From positions 28,228-92,227 of the forward strand of contig NZ_CAUPZS010000016.1 of the NCBI RefSeq assembly GCF_963515715.1: 64,000 nt of DNA. Direction: 5' to 3'. The translations under genes were made by a program, and so were the position numbers. The notes beneath the pieces were generated by a model. The model saw only the letters and a program-made list of their open reading frames with translations, searched no databases and had not been told where the DNA came from. This DNA is from Clostridium_AW sp963515715 (GTDB taxonomy: Bacteria; Bacillota; Clostridia; Clostridiales; Clostridiaceae). This document shows positions 35,051 through 45,340 of this stretch, one piece after another (position 1 is the stretch's first letter; every line of letters begins with the position of its first letter).

Positions 35051-35968
35051 ATGAATCAGTACAAAGATTTTGCAATCCTATTAGAAAAAATCTTAGGAAC
35101 AGACAATGTTAAAATAGATGAGCCTATGAAAAACCACACATCTTTTAGAATAGGGGGACCAGTAGATATATTAGTCACTCCTGAATCTTACGATCAAGTT
35201 AAAGAAGTAATTGAAGTTTGTAAAAAAAGTAACATGCCTCTTTTAATTCTTGGAAATGGATCAAATCTCTTAGTAAGAGACGGAGGAGTAAGGGGCGTAA
35301 TAATGAAACTCTGTAAGTTAAGCGATATTAAAGTTGAAGGTAATAGAATAATTGCTCAAAGTGGAGCATTACTTTCAAAGGTTTCTAGCATAGCTGCCCA
35401 AAATTGTTTAGCTGGATTTGAGTTCGCTAGCGGAATACCTGGAAGTATTGGAGGGGCTCTTACTATGAATGCAGGCGCTTATAATGGAGAAATTTCTCAA
35501 GTAATAGAAAGTGCCTATGTAATTGATAATAATGGAGAGTTTAAAAGGTTAGCTAAAGAAGAATTAGAACTAGATTATAGAATGAGTTCTATAATGAAAC
35601 ATGGATATACAGTATTAGAGGCTGTACTAAACTTAAATAATGGAGAAAAAGAGAAAATATACGGAAGAATACAAGACTTATCACAGCGAAGAAGGGAGAA
35701 GCAGCCCTTAGAGTATCCTTCAGCAGGAAGTACATTTAAAAGACCACAAGGATATTTTGCTGCAAAATTGATAGAAGATAGTGGACTAAAGGGTGCAAAT
35801 GTGGGAGATGCTGAAGTATCAAAAAAACACTCGGGTTTCATAATTAATAAAGGAAATGCAACGGCAAAAGATATAATTGAGTTAATAGAAGTGGTTCAAA
35901 AAACAGTAAGAGAAAAATATGATATCGACCTTCATACAGAGGTTATGATAGTAGGTGAAGATAACTAA
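35051..35968 (+). CDS. murB: UDP-N-acetylenolpyruvoylglucosamine reductase
   Basis: A 305-residue FAD enzyme that reduces enolpyruvyl-UDP-GlcNAc to UDP-MurNAc. The FAD motifs (NHTSFRIGGP near 28 and LLILGNGSNLLVRDGG near 62), the catalytic Ser in YPSAGSTFKRP near 226 and the Glu in LHTEVMIVGE at the end are present; length and the lack of a Tyr loop indicate the type II (Gram-positive) form. AAGGAG lies 9 bases upstream; it has its own promoter and terminator. Confidence 0.96.
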   Translation: MNQYKDFAILLEKILGTDNVKIDEPMKNHTSFRIGGPVDILVTPESYDQVKEVIEVCKKSNMPLLILGNGSNLLVRDGGVRGVIMKLCKLSDIKVEGNRIIAQSGALLSKVSSIAAQNCLAGFEFASGIPGSIGGALTMNAGAYNGEISQVIESAYVIDNNGEFKRLAKEELELDYRMSSIMKHGYTVLEAVLNLNNGEKEKIYGRIQDLSQRRREKQPLEYPSAGSTFKRPQGYFAAKLIEDSGLKGANVGDAEVSKKHSGFIINKGNATAKDIIELIEVVQKTVREKYDIDLHTEVMIVGEDN

Positions 35969-35976
35969 AGGGTAAT

Positions 35977-36021
35977 AAAAGTTAAGGATAAAAGTGAATA
36001 GTTTGTCCTTAACTTTTATTT
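35977..36021 (+). terminator. Intrinsic terminator after murB
   Basis: A perfect 12-bp stem AAAAGTTAAGGA / TCCTTAACTTTT with a 17-base loop and A/T tail. Confidence 0.8.
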
Positions 36022-36109
36022 TTAAATTTGTCCTGTTATTAAATATTATGGTATTCTATAATAAAGTAAGTGTTATAGAAATTTGGTGAACTATACAAGG
36101 AGGAAGAAT

Positions 36110-36994
36110 ATGAGATTTGTCATAGTTACTGGTTTATCAGGCGCAGGAAAAACTCAAGCAATAAGAAGTTTAGAGGACTTAGGTTATTTTTGTGTTGATA
36201 ATTTACCCCCAACCCTAATTCCTAAGTTTGCTGAAGCTTGTTACCAAACAGATGGAAGAATAAATAAAATTGCTGTAGTTATAGATATCAGAGGGGGAGA
36301 ATTCTTTGATGATCTATTCGAAAGCTTAAAATATATTAAGGACCAAAACTATAGATATGAAATACTATTTTTAAATGCTTCTGATGAAGTGTTAGTTAAA
36401 AGATTTAAAGAATCTAGAAGGAAGCATCCACTAGCTCCAGATGGTAGAATATTAAATGGTATTCTAATGGAGAGGAATAGATTAAGAGAAGTAAAGGATA
36501 GAGCAAGCAATATAATTGACACTTCAAATTTTTCAACTATGAAATTAAGAGAAGAAATCACAAAAATATATGGAGAAGAGGGGCAGATGGAAACTCAACT
36601 CATAATTACAGTGGTTTCTTTTGGATTCAAATATGGCATACCATTAGATTCAGATTTAGTATTCGATGTAAGATTCCTTCCAAACCCATATTATATTCCT
36701 GAGCTAAAGGAATACTCAGGAAATGATGAGCAAGTGAAAAATTATGTAATGGGTTATGATGTAACTATAAAGTTTATAGAAAAGTTAAAGGACATGATGG
36801 AATTCTTGATTCCTAATTATGTTAAAGAAGGTAAAAGGCAGCTGATAATATCTATTGGATGTACTGGAGGAAGACATCGTTCTGTAGCTATAGCTAACTC
36901 TATTTATGAAATATTAAAAAATAAAAATTACAGAGTTAATAGAGATCATAGGGATATTCAACAAGATATTAGTAGGGATGGTAAAAAGTCATGA
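36110..36994 (+). CDS. rapZ: RNase adapter / nucleotide-binding protein RapZ
   Basis: A 294-residue P-loop protein (GLSGAGKTQAIRSL at residues 8-21) with the conserved C-terminal domain (SIGCTGGRHRSVAIA near 253). In E. coli RapZ adapts RNase E to the GlmZ small RNA; in Firmicutes the YvjJ/YvcJ equivalent binds nucleotides and affects competence. ATG 36110 is chosen because AAGGAGG lies 6-7 bases upstream; an ATG at 36083 has none. It begins the rapZ-yvcK-whiA set, overlapping yvcK by 4 bases. Confidence 0.94.
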   Translation: MRFVIVTGLSGAGKTQAIRSLEDLGYFCVDNLPPTLIPKFAEACYQTDGRINKIAVVIDIRGGEFFDDLFESLKYIKDQNYRYEILFLNASDEVLVKRFKESRRKHPLAPDGRILNGILMERNRLREVKDRASNIIDTSNFSTMKLREEITKIYGEEGQMETQLIITVVSFGFKYGIPLDSDLVFDVRFLPNPYYIPELKEYSGNDEQVKNYVMGYDVTIKFIEKLKDMMEFLIPNYVKEGKRQLIISIGCTGGRHRSVAIANSIYEILKNKNYRVNRDHRDIQQDISRDGKKS

Positions 36995-38328
36995 AAATAA
37001 TTGATTGGCTAAGGCCAGGCATTAAAGTTAAGAGATGGATGTTATTTTTATGCACAGGGGTACTTTTTATAGCTTTTGCACTTATTGAATTTGTTAGAAA
37101 TCGTCTGTATAGCTACTATTATATAGCTTTTTATATATTTTTATTTACAACAGGTATATTTATGATATATATATCTGTCACTCAGGGAATGAAATCTATA
37201 ATTGCACTTATAAATAAGGGATATCTAAATGTTTCCATAGACTCTAAAAAGCTAGAAACATTAATATACGAAAAAAGACTTTTGGTTAAAGGACCTAAAA
37301 TAGTAGTTATAGGCGGCGGAACAGGTTTATCTACTATGCTCAGAGGATTAAAGCATTATACTTCCAACATAACAGCTATAGTCACTGTAGCGGATGATGG
37401 AGGAGGATCTGGAGATTTAAGAGAAGATTTAGGAATACTTCCACCGGGGGATATTAGAAACTGTATATTGGCGTTATCGGACACAGAACCGTTGATGGAA
37501 GAGCTCCTTCAATATAGATTTAAAGATGGTAGATTAAAGAATCAGAGTTTTGGTAATTTATTTTTAGCAGCTATGGACGGTATTTCAAGCAATTTTGAGG
37601 AAGCTGTGCAAAAGATGAGTTCAGTATTGGCGGTGACAGGGAAGGTTATTCCTGTTACTTTAGACGATATGGTATTAATGGCGAGACTTCAAAATGGTTC
37701 AATTGTAAAAGGAGAATCAAGCATACCAGAGGAGGCTATTAAACAAAATAGTAAAATAGATAGAATTTTTATTGAGCCTCATGACGCTAAAGCATTAAGT
37801 GAAGCTGTTAATTCTATCTTAGAGGCGGATGCTATAATATTGGGACCAGGTAGTTTATATACTAGCGTCATTCCAAATTTATTAGTAAAAGAAATAGGTC
37901 TTGCACTACACAAAACTGAGGCTTTAAAAATATATGTCTCAAATATTATGACCCAACCAGGTGAGACAGATGGATATACGGTTTCTGACCATATTAAAGC
38001 TTTATATAAACATAGTGGTAATGGAATTGTAAATTATGTAGTGGTCAATGAAGGAAAAATTGAAAAAGATATGGAAGGCAAGTACAAAGAAGAAGCTTCT
38101 CATATTGTAGAGATAGACGGAGAAAATATAAAAAATCTTAATGTAAGAATAATAGAAGGAGATTTTGTAACTGTTAAAAATGGGCTAATAAGACATAATT
38201 CCGAGAAGTTAGCTTCAATATTAATAGAAACAATAATGGAAAAGAAATTACTTTTTGATAGGAAAAAAATAATTGAGTACTTCTATTTATCAGAAAGATT
38301 AAAAGATAGGAATAAAAAAAATAAATAG
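36991..38328 (+). CDS. yvcK: YvcK/GluP-family gluconeogenesis factor
   Basis: A 445-residue protein: two N-terminal membrane helices (about 17-36 and 44-65) and a CofD-like Rossmann domain with KIVVIGGGTGLSTMLRGL near 103 and VADDGGGSGDLR near 135. YvcK binds UDP-sugars and balances precursor flow to cell wall growth on gluconeogenic carbon sources. The N-terminal membrane extension occurs in clostridial versions but not in the shorter Bacillus protein. It sits between rapZ and whiA, the standard Firmicute order. Confidence 0.94.
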   Translation: MKIIDWLRPGIKVKRWMLFLCTGVLFIAFALIEFVRNRLYSYYYIAFYIFLFTTGIFMIYISVTQGMKSIIALINKGYLNVSIDSKKLETLIYEKRLLVKGPKIVVIGGGTGLSTMLRGLKHYTSNITAIVTVADDGGGSGDLREDLGILPPGDIRNCILALSDTEPLMEELLQYRFKDGRLKNQSFGNLFLAAMDGISSNFEEAVQKMSSVLAVTGKVIPVTLDDMVLMARLQNGSIVKGESSIPEEAIKQNSKIDRIFIEPHDAKALSEAVNSILEADAIILGPGSLYTSVIPNLLVKEIGLALHKTEALKIYVSNIMTQPGETDGYTVSDHIKALYKHSGNGIVNYVVVNEGKIEKDMEGKYKEEASHIVEIDGENIKNLNVRIIEGDFVTVKNGLIRHNSEKLASILIETIMEKKLLFDRKKIIEYFYLSERLKDRNKKNK

Positions 38329-38340
38329 GGAGAAAAAGAC

Positions 38341-39294
38341 ATGTCATTTTCAGCTAAAGTTAAGAATGAAGTTTGTAGATATACTAATCTCACAAGAGAG
38401 GAAGCATTAGCGCAACTATCAGCAATCATGAGAGTAAGCGGTACTTTGATTTTTAGTGGGAACAAACAGTTAGGATTTAAAATAACCACAGAAAACCCAG
38501 CTATTGCTAGGCTGGTATTTAAAATATTAAAAGAATATTTTAATATTCACACTAAGATAATGGTGAAAAGAAGTAACTCCTTTAAGAAAAATAATGTGTA
38601 TATTATCGTTATTGGAGAGGACATAGATGTAAAAGGATTTTTAAAAGAGACAGAGGTGCTAAAAGGAGAAGAAGGAATATTAGTATTAAATTATGATATT
38701 TCAAGCAACATGATAAAAGATGATAAAACTCGTAGGGCCTATATAAGAGGAGCTTTTCTAGGGGGAGGGAGCATAAGTAACCCTGAGAAGACGTACCATT
38801 TAGAGTTCGTCACTAATAATAATAATTATGCTGAGAATTTAAGTAAAGTTATAAATACTTATGGGTTAAATGCTAAGGTTATACAAAGAAAAAATAGTTA
38901 TATAGTATATTTAAAAGAGGGGGAGCAGATTATAGATTTGTTGAATATAATAGGTGCCCACTCATCTCTTTTAGAATTAGAGAATGTAAGAATTATGAAA
39001 GAAATGAGAAATAACGTAAATAGATTAGTAAATTGTGAAACAGCAAATTTAAGTAAGACTGTAAATGCAGCAGTAAGGCAAGCAGAAAGCATAAAGCTTA
39101 TAAAACAAGAAATAGGTCTTAAACGTCTTCCTCAAAACTTAAGGGAGATTGCAGAATTGAGATTAAAGTTCCCTGATGAGTCTTTAAAAGAATTAGGGGA
39201 AATGCTTAATCCTCCTGTTGGAAAATCAGGCGTAAATCACAGACTTAGAAAAATTGAAAAGATTGCAGAGGAACTGAGAAAGGAAGGAAGGTAA
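38341..39294 (+). CDS. whiA: DNA-binding protein WhiA
   Basis: A 317-residue protein with an N-terminal LAGLIDADG homing-endonuclease-like fold (RRAYIRGAFLGGGSI near 135, catalytic acidic residues lost as usual) and a C-terminal helix-turn-helix (ELRLKFPDESLKELGEML). WhiA controls sporulation in Streptomyces and cell division or chromosome segregation in Firmicutes. AGGGAGAAAAAGAC precedes the ATG. Gene order and length are standard. Confidence 0.96.
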   Translation: MSFSAKVKNEVCRYTNLTREEALAQLSAIMRVSGTLIFSGNKQLGFKITTENPAIARLVFKILKEYFNIHTKIMVKRSNSFKKNNVYIIVIGEDIDVKGFLKETEVLKGEEGILVLNYDISSNMIKDDKTRRAYIRGAFLGGGSISNPEKTYHLEFVTNNNNYAENLSKVINTYGLNAKVIQRKNSYIVYLKEGEQIIDLLNIIGAHSSLLELENVRIMKEMRNNVNRLVNCETANLSKTVNAAVRQAESIKLIKQEIGLKRLPQNLREIAELRLKFPDESLKELGEMLNPPVGKSGVNHRLRKIEKIAEELRKEGR

Positions 39295-39303
39295 AAATGG
39301 CTT

Positions 39304-40632
39304 ATGTCTAAGCATGAAGAGGTTATAAGATATATTAGCAGTTTATCCGTTGGATCAAAAATATCTGTAAGAACTATAGCTAGCCTGTTAAACATCAGTG
39401 AAGGAACTGCGTATAGGGCAATAAAAGAATGTGAGGAAAGAGGCATAGTAACTACAATACCAAGGATAGGTACTATAAGAATAGAAAAAGTAGAAAAAAG
39501 GAATAAAGAGGTATTAACTTTTGGTGAAATAGTTGGGATTGTAGATGGAAATATTGCTGCAGGTAAAGGCGGAATATATAAAAAATTAGAACATTTTATA
39601 ATAGGAGCAATGACTCCTGAAGCCATTGAAGAATATATTACCCCAGGTTCTCTCTTCATAGTTGGCAACAGAGAAGAAGTGCAAGAATTAGCCTTAGTAA
39701 ATGATTGTGGAATAATAATAACCGGCGGATTTAAATGTAGCGAAAAGATAAAGAGGCTAGCAGATTATAATGAAATGCCTGTAATCTGCACTCTATATGA
39801 TACTTTCACTGTAGCTAGCATGATAAATAGGGCTATATGGGAAAACACTGTTAAGAAAGAAATAATACTCATAGAGGACATAATGGATTATAACCCACCA
39901 TATTTGAAAGTGGATGATAATGTGTCTTCTTGGAGAAAGTTAATAGAAGATGCCTCACAGGTGGAATTTCCAGTAGTTAATGATGAGATGAGGTTTATGG
40001 GATTAGTTACCCTAAGGGAATTAAAATCTAATTTGAGTGAAGATATGCAGATTGAAAAATTGATGATAAAAAATGTAACTACTTTGGAGCCTACAACCAC
40101 TGTAGCCTATGCTGCTCATGTAATTGAAGGGGAAGGAACTCAGTTTTGTCCCGTTGTAGATAACAAAAGATTTGTTGGCAGTGTTAAAAGAGGAGATATA
40201 ATTAAAGCATTAAAACATGCAGCAAGGCAACCGAAGATAGAGGAAAATATAGAAAATATAGTATTAAAGAAGTTTAAGTATGCATGGGAAGGAGAACAAA
40301 TGCACTTTTGTGGAAGAGTTACTTCTGAAATGCTAGATCCTATAGGTACCGCTTCATGGAGTGCTTTAAATATGCTAATTTCTACCATGGCGTTGATTTG
40401 TCTAAATGAAGATGATAGTATTAGTTTATTTGTGGATAATATATCTACATATTTTATGAAACCTGTTCAGATAGATACAAACATAGATGCATATGTAAAT
40501 ATAATTGATAGAGGAAAAACCTTTTGCAAGGTTATGGGAAGAAGCTTTTGTAAAGTAGAGATAGCCATGTATGATGGTAAAAAAGATTTAATAGCTAAAT
40601 CCTTTGTCTCTGCACAGGTTACGAGAAAATGA
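39304..40632 (+). CDS. HTH-DRTGG-CBS-hotdog regulator (YtoI-like)
   Basis: A 442-residue multidomain protein: an N-terminal helix-turn-helix (about 15-60; TIASLLNISEGTAYRAIKE), a DRTGG domain (about 70-180), a CBS pair (about 190-305) and a C-terminal hotdog (thioesterase-like) domain (about 315-440). This matches YtoI of Bacillus, a presumed ligand-controlled regulator whose signals are unknown; CBS domains suggest adenine nucleotides and hotdog domains suggest acyl-CoA. It lies 9 bases after whiA and 19 bases before dnaE. Confidence 0.87.
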   Translation: MSKHEEVIRYISSLSVGSKISVRTIASLLNISEGTAYRAIKECEERGIVTTIPRIGTIRIEKVEKRNKEVLTFGEIVGIVDGNIAAGKGGIYKKLEHFIIGAMTPEAIEEYITPGSLFIVGNREEVQELALVNDCGIIITGGFKCSEKIKRLADYNEMPVICTLYDTFTVASMINRAIWENTVKKEIILIEDIMDYNPPYLKVDDNVSSWRKLIEDASQVEFPVVNDEMRFMGLVTLRELKSNLSEDMQIEKLMIKNVTTLEPTTTVAYAAHVIEGEGTQFCPVVDNKRFVGSVKRGDIIKALKHAARQPKIEENIENIVLKKFKYAWEGEQMHFCGRVTSEMLDPIGTASWSALNMLISTMALICLNEDDSISLFVDNISTYFMKPVQIDTNIDAYVNIIDRGKTFCKVMGRSFCKVEIAMYDGKKDLIAKSFVSAQVTRK

Positions 40633-40651
40633 TAGTGAGAGGAAGGTGCGT

Positions 40652-43600
40652 ATGAATAATAATTCTGCTGTAAAGTGGGTTAGTTTACATCAACATACGG
40701 AGTATTCTCTACTTGACTCTTCGGCTAAAATCAAGGAATTAGTAAAAAGAGCTAAAGAATTAGGAATGGATAGCTTAGCTATAACAGACCATGGAGTTTT
40801 ATATGGATGTGTAGAATTCTATAAGGCTGCAATGAAAGAGGGAATTAAACCCATAATAGGTTGTGAGATATATGTTGTACCTAAATCTATGGATATAAAA
40901 GTAAATGATAGGGATAATGGAATATATCATTTGGTTTTGCTTGTTAAAAATGAAACAGGATATGAAAATTTAATGAAGATAGCAAGCAAAGCTTCTATTG
41001 ATGGATTTTATTATAAGCCAAGGGTAGACCACCATTACTTGAAGGAACATAGTGAGGGATTAATAGCTTTAAGTGCATGTCTTGGTGGAGAAATACAAAG
41101 TTATATACTAGAAGGTAGGATAAATAAAGCTGAGGAAACAGCGTTAATTTATAAGGATATATTTAAAGAAGGATTTTATTTAGAACTTCAATATCATGGT
41201 CAAAAGGATCAGTTAAAGGTTAATAATGAATTAATCAATATGTCTAAGAGACTAAACATTCCTTTGGTTGCAACTAATGATGTTCATTATATCTACAAGG
41301 AAGATTATAAACCGCATGATGTATTATTATGTATACAGACAAATAAAACTGTGGATGAAGAGGAGAGGATGAGATACCCTTCTGATGAATTTTATCTGAA
41401 ATCTCCAGAAGAGATGTACAAACTATTCTCCCATGTGCCAGAGGCACTTGAAAACACGGTAAAAATAGCAGAACAGTGCAATTTTAATTATCAATTTGGT
41501 GAATCTAAATTACCTGTATTCCCCCTTCCTGATGGAGTTAAGCATAGTGAGTATTTAAAGGAAATATGCTACAAGGGATTAAGAGAAAGATATGAAGAAA
41601 TAACAAAAGACATAGAAGAAAGATTACTTTATGAATTGAAGATTATAGAGGATATGGGGTATATAGACTATTTTCTAATAGTGTGGGATTTTATAAGATT
41701 TGCTAGAGAAAAAGGAATAATGACCGGGCCAGGAAGAGGAAGTGGAGCGGGATCAATGGTGGCCTACACCCTAGGTATCACTAAAATAGATCCTATAAAA
41801 TATGGTCTTTTATTTGAAAGATTTTTAAATCCTGAAAGAGTATCTATGCCTGATATTGATAGCGATTTTTGTTATGAAAGACGTGGAGAAGTTATCGACT
41901 ATGTAGTTAGTAAGTATGGTGCTGACAATGTATCACAGATAATAACTTTTGGTACAATGGCAGCTAGGGCATGTATTAGGGACGTAGGGAGAGCTATGAA
42001 TTATTCCTATGCAGAAGTAGATAAGATAGCTAAAATGATACCTAGTGTTTTAAATATTACAATAGATAAGGCTCTTGAATTAAACGTAGAATTAAAAGAA
42101 ATATATGAAGAAGATCAACGAATTAAAGAATTAATTGATATAGCTAAAAAGTTAGAAGGATTACCTAGGCATACCTCAACCCATGCAGCAGGGGTTGTTA
42201 TAGCATCAAAGCCTTTAGTTCAATATGTACCATTACAAAAGAATGAAGGTTCTATAGTAGCTCAATTTACTATGGGTACGTTAGAAGAATTAGGATTACT
42301 TAAAATGGACTTCTTAGGATTAAGAACACTTACAGTAATAAGAGATGCAGTTGAGATGATAAAGGAAAATAGAGGTATTTCTATAGATTTAGATAAAGTA
42401 GGATTTGAAGATAAAGAAGTTTATAAAATGATAAGTGAAGGTAAAACTGTAGGCGTATTTCAATTAGAATCACCAGGTATGACAAGTTTCATGAAGGACT
42501 TAAAACCAGATTCTCTCGAGGATATTATTGCGGGAATAAGTCTTTATAGACCAGGACCTATGGCAGAAATACCAAAATATATTTCAAATAAAAAAAATCC
42601 AGATAAAATAGAATATCTAACAGAAGGGTTACATGATATACTTTCAGTTACTTATGGGTGTATGGTTTACCAAGAACAGGTAATGGAGATTGTTAGAAAA
42701 TTAGCTGGTTATTCCATAGGGAGAAGTGACCTTGTAAGAAGAGCTATGTCAAAAAAGAAGCATGACGTAATGGAGGAAGAGAGAAAAAATTTCGTCTATG
42801 GAGTTATAGATAAAGAGGGTAATGTAGAGGTTTCTGGATGTGTAAGAAATGGTATAGATGAGAAGATAGGAAATAAGATATTTGACTCCATGATGGATTT
42901 TGCCTCCTATGCATATAATAAATCTCACGCCGCTGCCTATGCAGTAGTTGCTTATCATACAGGATACTTAATGAGATATTATCCTGTTGAATTTACTGCA
43001 GCAATGCTAAACAGTGTAATGGGAAATAATGAGAAAGTGTCTTACTATGTAAGATTTGCAAAAGAAAGAGGTATTGAGGTGTTAGCACCAGATATCAATG
43101 AAAGTTATAGCAAGTTTACGGTGGATGGAAGCAAAATAAGATTTGGGTTAGCTGCTGTAAAAAATTCTGGAATTAATGTAATTGAGAGCATAGTAAAATC
43201 TAGAGAAGATAAAGGTAAGTTTAAAGATCTTTTAGATTTTTGTAATAAAGCAGATTTAAACTTTGTAAATAAAAGAGCTTTAGAGAGTTTAATCAAAGCT
43301 GGAGCTTTTGATAACTTTGATTCTTATAGATCACAAATGATAGCAGTGTATGAGAAAATATTAGAAGGCACTAACAATGACAGGAAGAAAAATATAAATG
43401 GTCAAATAGATTTATTTTCACAGTTTAAGGATACACCTATGGAAATACAATATCCAAATATCAATGAGTTCCCTAAAAAGTACCTCTTAGCTATGGAAAA
43501 GGAGATGACTGGGTTATATATATCTGGTCATCCGCTAGAAGAATTCAATGAAATACTAAACCAGAGATATATAACAAAAATATCTGATATTGTAAGCTCG

Positions 43601-44149
43601 GAAGGGTTAGAAGAAGAACTAATTGAGATTGAAAAAAAGGTTTTTGACAATCAGGCGGTAAGAATTGGAGGAATAGTTACCCATATAAGCAAGAAGATAA
43701 CTAGAAGTAATGAGATGATGGCATTTTTAGAGATGGAAGACCTTTATGGAGCTATTGAGGTAATAGTATTTCCTAAAATATTAGAAAAAAATAAAGATAT
43801 AATAAAGGAAGATTCTACAATACTAATCAAAGGTAGAATAAGTATGAGAGAAAGCGAACAGCCTAAAATCATATGTGAGGAAGCTGAACTTTTATCTAAG
43901 GAAAATATAGATGATAAAACATATGAAAAAGTATATATAAGAATAGCAAAAGAAGAAAAGTTAGGAGAAACTTTAGAATTGATAAAATCTATGTGCACTC
44001 AATATAGAGGTAATGTACCTGTCTATATTTACATAGAAGAAAATAAAAAGAAATATCAATTAAATAAAGAGTTATGTATAAATTGTGGTGAAGACATAAT
44101 TAGATTAATAAAATTTAATTTTGGGGCAGAAAATGTAAAATTTATTTAG
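40652..44149 (+). CDS. dnaE: DNA polymerase III subunit alpha (DnaE type)
   Basis: An 1165-residue family C polymerase. Residues 8-280 form the PHP domain (LHQHTEYSLLDSSAKI); the palm holds GPGRGSGAGSMVAYTLG (near 378) and the catalytic Asp pair in MPDIDSDFCYE (near 410); the beta-binding and OB-fold (RIGGIVTHISKK, near 1010) regions follow. In Firmicutes DnaE extends primers for the replicative PolC. ATG 40652 has AGGAAGG 6 bases upstream; an open frame extends 48 bases further into the previous gene without support. No proofreading domain, as expected. Confidence 0.96.
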   Translation: MNNNSAVKWVSLHQHTEYSLLDSSAKIKELVKRAKELGMDSLAITDHGVLYGCVEFYKAAMKEGIKPIIGCEIYVVPKSMDIKVNDRDNGIYHLVLLVKNETGYENLMKIASKASIDGFYYKPRVDHHYLKEHSEGLIALSACLGGEIQSYILEGRINKAEETALIYKDIFKEGFYLELQYHGQKDQLKVNNELINMSKRLNIPLVATNDVHYIYKEDYKPHDVLLCIQTNKTVDEEERMRYPSDEFYLKSPEEMYKLFSHVPEALENTVKIAEQCNFNYQFGESKLPVFPLPDGVKHSEYLKEICYKGLRERYEEITKDIEERLLYELKIIEDMGYIDYFLIVWDFIRFAREKGIMTGPGRGSGAGSMVAYTLGITKIDPIKYGLLFERFLNPERVSMPDIDSDFCYERRGEVIDYVVSKYGADNVSQIITFGTMAARACIRDVGRAMNYSYAEVDKIAKMIPSVLNITIDKALELNVELKEIYEEDQRIKELIDIAKKLEGLPRHTSTHAAGVVIASKPLVQYVPLQKNEGSIVAQFTMGTLEELGLLKMDFLGLRTLTVIRDAVEMIKENRGISIDLDKVGFEDKEVYKMISEGKTVGVFQLESPGMTSFMKDLKPDSLEDIIAGISLYRPGPMAEIPKYISNKKNPDKIEYLTEGLHDILSVTYGCMVYQEQVMEIVRKLAGYSIGRSDLVRRAMSKKKHDVMEEERKNFVYGVIDKEGNVEVSGCVRNGIDEKIGNKIFDSMMDFASYAYNKSHAAAYAVVAYHTGYLMRYYPVEFTAAMLNSVMGNNEKVSYYVRFAKERGIEVLAPDINESYSKFTVDGSKIRFGLAAVKNSGINVIESIVKSREDKGKFKDLLDFCNKADLNFVNKRALESLIKAGAFDNFDSYRSQMIAVYEKILEGTNNDRKKNINGQIDLFSQFKDTPMEIQYPNINEFPKKYLLAMEKEMTGLYISGHPLEEFNEILNQRYITKISDIVSSEGLEEELIEIEKKVFDNQAVRIGGIVTHISKKITRSNEMMAFLEMEDLYGAIEVIVFPKILEKNKDIIKEDSTILIKGRISMRESEQPKIICEEAELLSKENIDDKTYEKVYIRIAKEEKLGETLELIKSMCTQYRGNVPVYIYIEENKKKYQLNKELCINCGEDIIRLIKFNFGAENVKFI

Positions 44150-44162
44150 TTGAATATTAAAT

Positions 44163-44226
44163 AAAAAAATAAACAAAATACTATAAGGAGAATAATTATT
44201 TCCTATATATTTTGTTTATTTTTTAT
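44163..44226 (+). terminator. A/T-rich intrinsic terminator after dnaE
   Basis: Long arms AAAATAAACAAAATA / TATTTTGTTTATTTT at 44163-44224 enclose a loop that itself has AGGAG...TTTCCT complementarity. The 3' side ends in T-runs. Confidence 0.75.
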
Positions 44227-44241
44227 TATCATAATATATCA

Positions 44242-44270
44242 TTGCATATTTTACATACTTTTATTAAAAT
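44242..44270 (+). promoter_or_regulatory. Promoter of pfkA-pyk
   Basis: TTGCAT is followed after 17 bases by TAAAAT, about 84 bases before pfkA. Confidence 0.55.
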
Positions 44271-44353
44271 TAGTAGTATACAGATATTTATATCTTTGTA
44301 AAAGATGTGGGACAAAAAATGTCCATGCGGTCAAAATGAGGAGGAGGTATAAT

Positions 44354-45313
44354 ATGAAGAAAATTGGAGTTTTAACCAGTGGTGGCGATGCTCCAGGTAT
44401 GAATGCAGCCATAAGAGCGGTAGTTAGGACAGGTTTGGATAAAGATTTAGATGTAATGGGAATACAAAGAGGATTTAGTGGACTCATAAATGGTGAAGTA
44501 TTTCAAATGGAAAGAAGAAGTGTAGCTGATATTATTCAAAGGGGCGGCACAATATTGAGAACTGCTAGAAGTGAAGAATTCAAAACTGAGGCGGGACAGA
44601 AAAAGGCTGCCAATATTTTATCAGCTTTTGGTATAGATGGACTGGTTGTAATAGGGGGAGATGGTTCCTTTCATGGAGCTCAAGCACTAGCTAAATATGG
44701 AATAAAAACAGTTGGTATACCAGGGACAATAGATAATGACTTAGCATACACAGAATACACCATAGGTTTTGATACTGCAGTAAATACTGTATTGGACGCC
44801 ATAAATAAATTAAGAGATACATCAACCTCTCATGAAAGGGTTAGTATTGTAGAAGTTATGGGGAGAAACTGTGGAGATATAGCTTTATATGCAGGATTGG
44901 CTGGTGGAGCTGAGAGTATAATAGTACCAGAAAAAGGGTATGATGTAAATGCGCTCTGTAGAACAATTTTAGAAGGAAAATTAAGAGGGAAAATGCATAA
45001 TTTAATTATAGTTGCTGAAGGTGTTGGTGGAGCAAATGAAATAGCTAAAAAAGTTGAAGAAGTTACAGGAATTGGTGCCAGAGCAACGATATTAGGACAT
45101 ATTCAAAGGGGAGGAAGTCCTACAGCAAATGACAGAATTTTAGCTTCTAGATTAGGATATAGAGCTGTAGAGCTATTGTTAGAAGGCAAGACTTCTACAG
45201 TAGTAGGAGTTAAAGGGGGAAAAGTAATAGATATGGATATAAATGAAGCTTTAACTATAAAATCAAATTTTAATGAAGACTTGTATATGATGGGAGAATC
45301 ATTATCTTATTAA
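44354..45313 (+). CDS. pfkA: 6-phosphofructokinase
   Basis: A 319-residue ATP-dependent phosphofructokinase. The ATP-binding start KIGVLTSGGDAPGMNAAIR, the VIGGDGSFHGA motif near 100, the catalytic Asp in PGTIDNDLAYTEYTIGFDTA near 125 (part shown) and ILGHIQRGGSPTA near 245 are all present. It commits fructose-6-phosphate to glycolysis. ATG 44354 has GGAGGTATAAT upstream. It forms an operon with pyk, 27 bases downstream. Confidence 0.97.
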   Translation: MKKIGVLTSGGDAPGMNAAIRAVVRTGLDKDLDVMGIQRGFSGLINGEVFQMERRSVADIIQRGGTILRTARSEEFKTEAGQKKAANILSAFGIDGLVVIGGDGSFHGAQALAKYGIKTVGIPGTIDNDLAYTEYTIGFDTAVNTVLDAINKLRDTSTSHERVSIVEVMGRNCGDIALYAGLAGGAESIIVPEKGYDVNALCRTILEGKLRGKMHNLIIVAEGVGGANEIAKKVEEVTGIGARATILGHIQRGGSPTANDRILASRLGYRAVELLLEGKTSTVVGVKGGKVIDMDINEALTIKSNFNEDLYMMGESLSY

Positions 45314-45340
45314 TAAGTATAAAATTTTGGAGGTTTTATT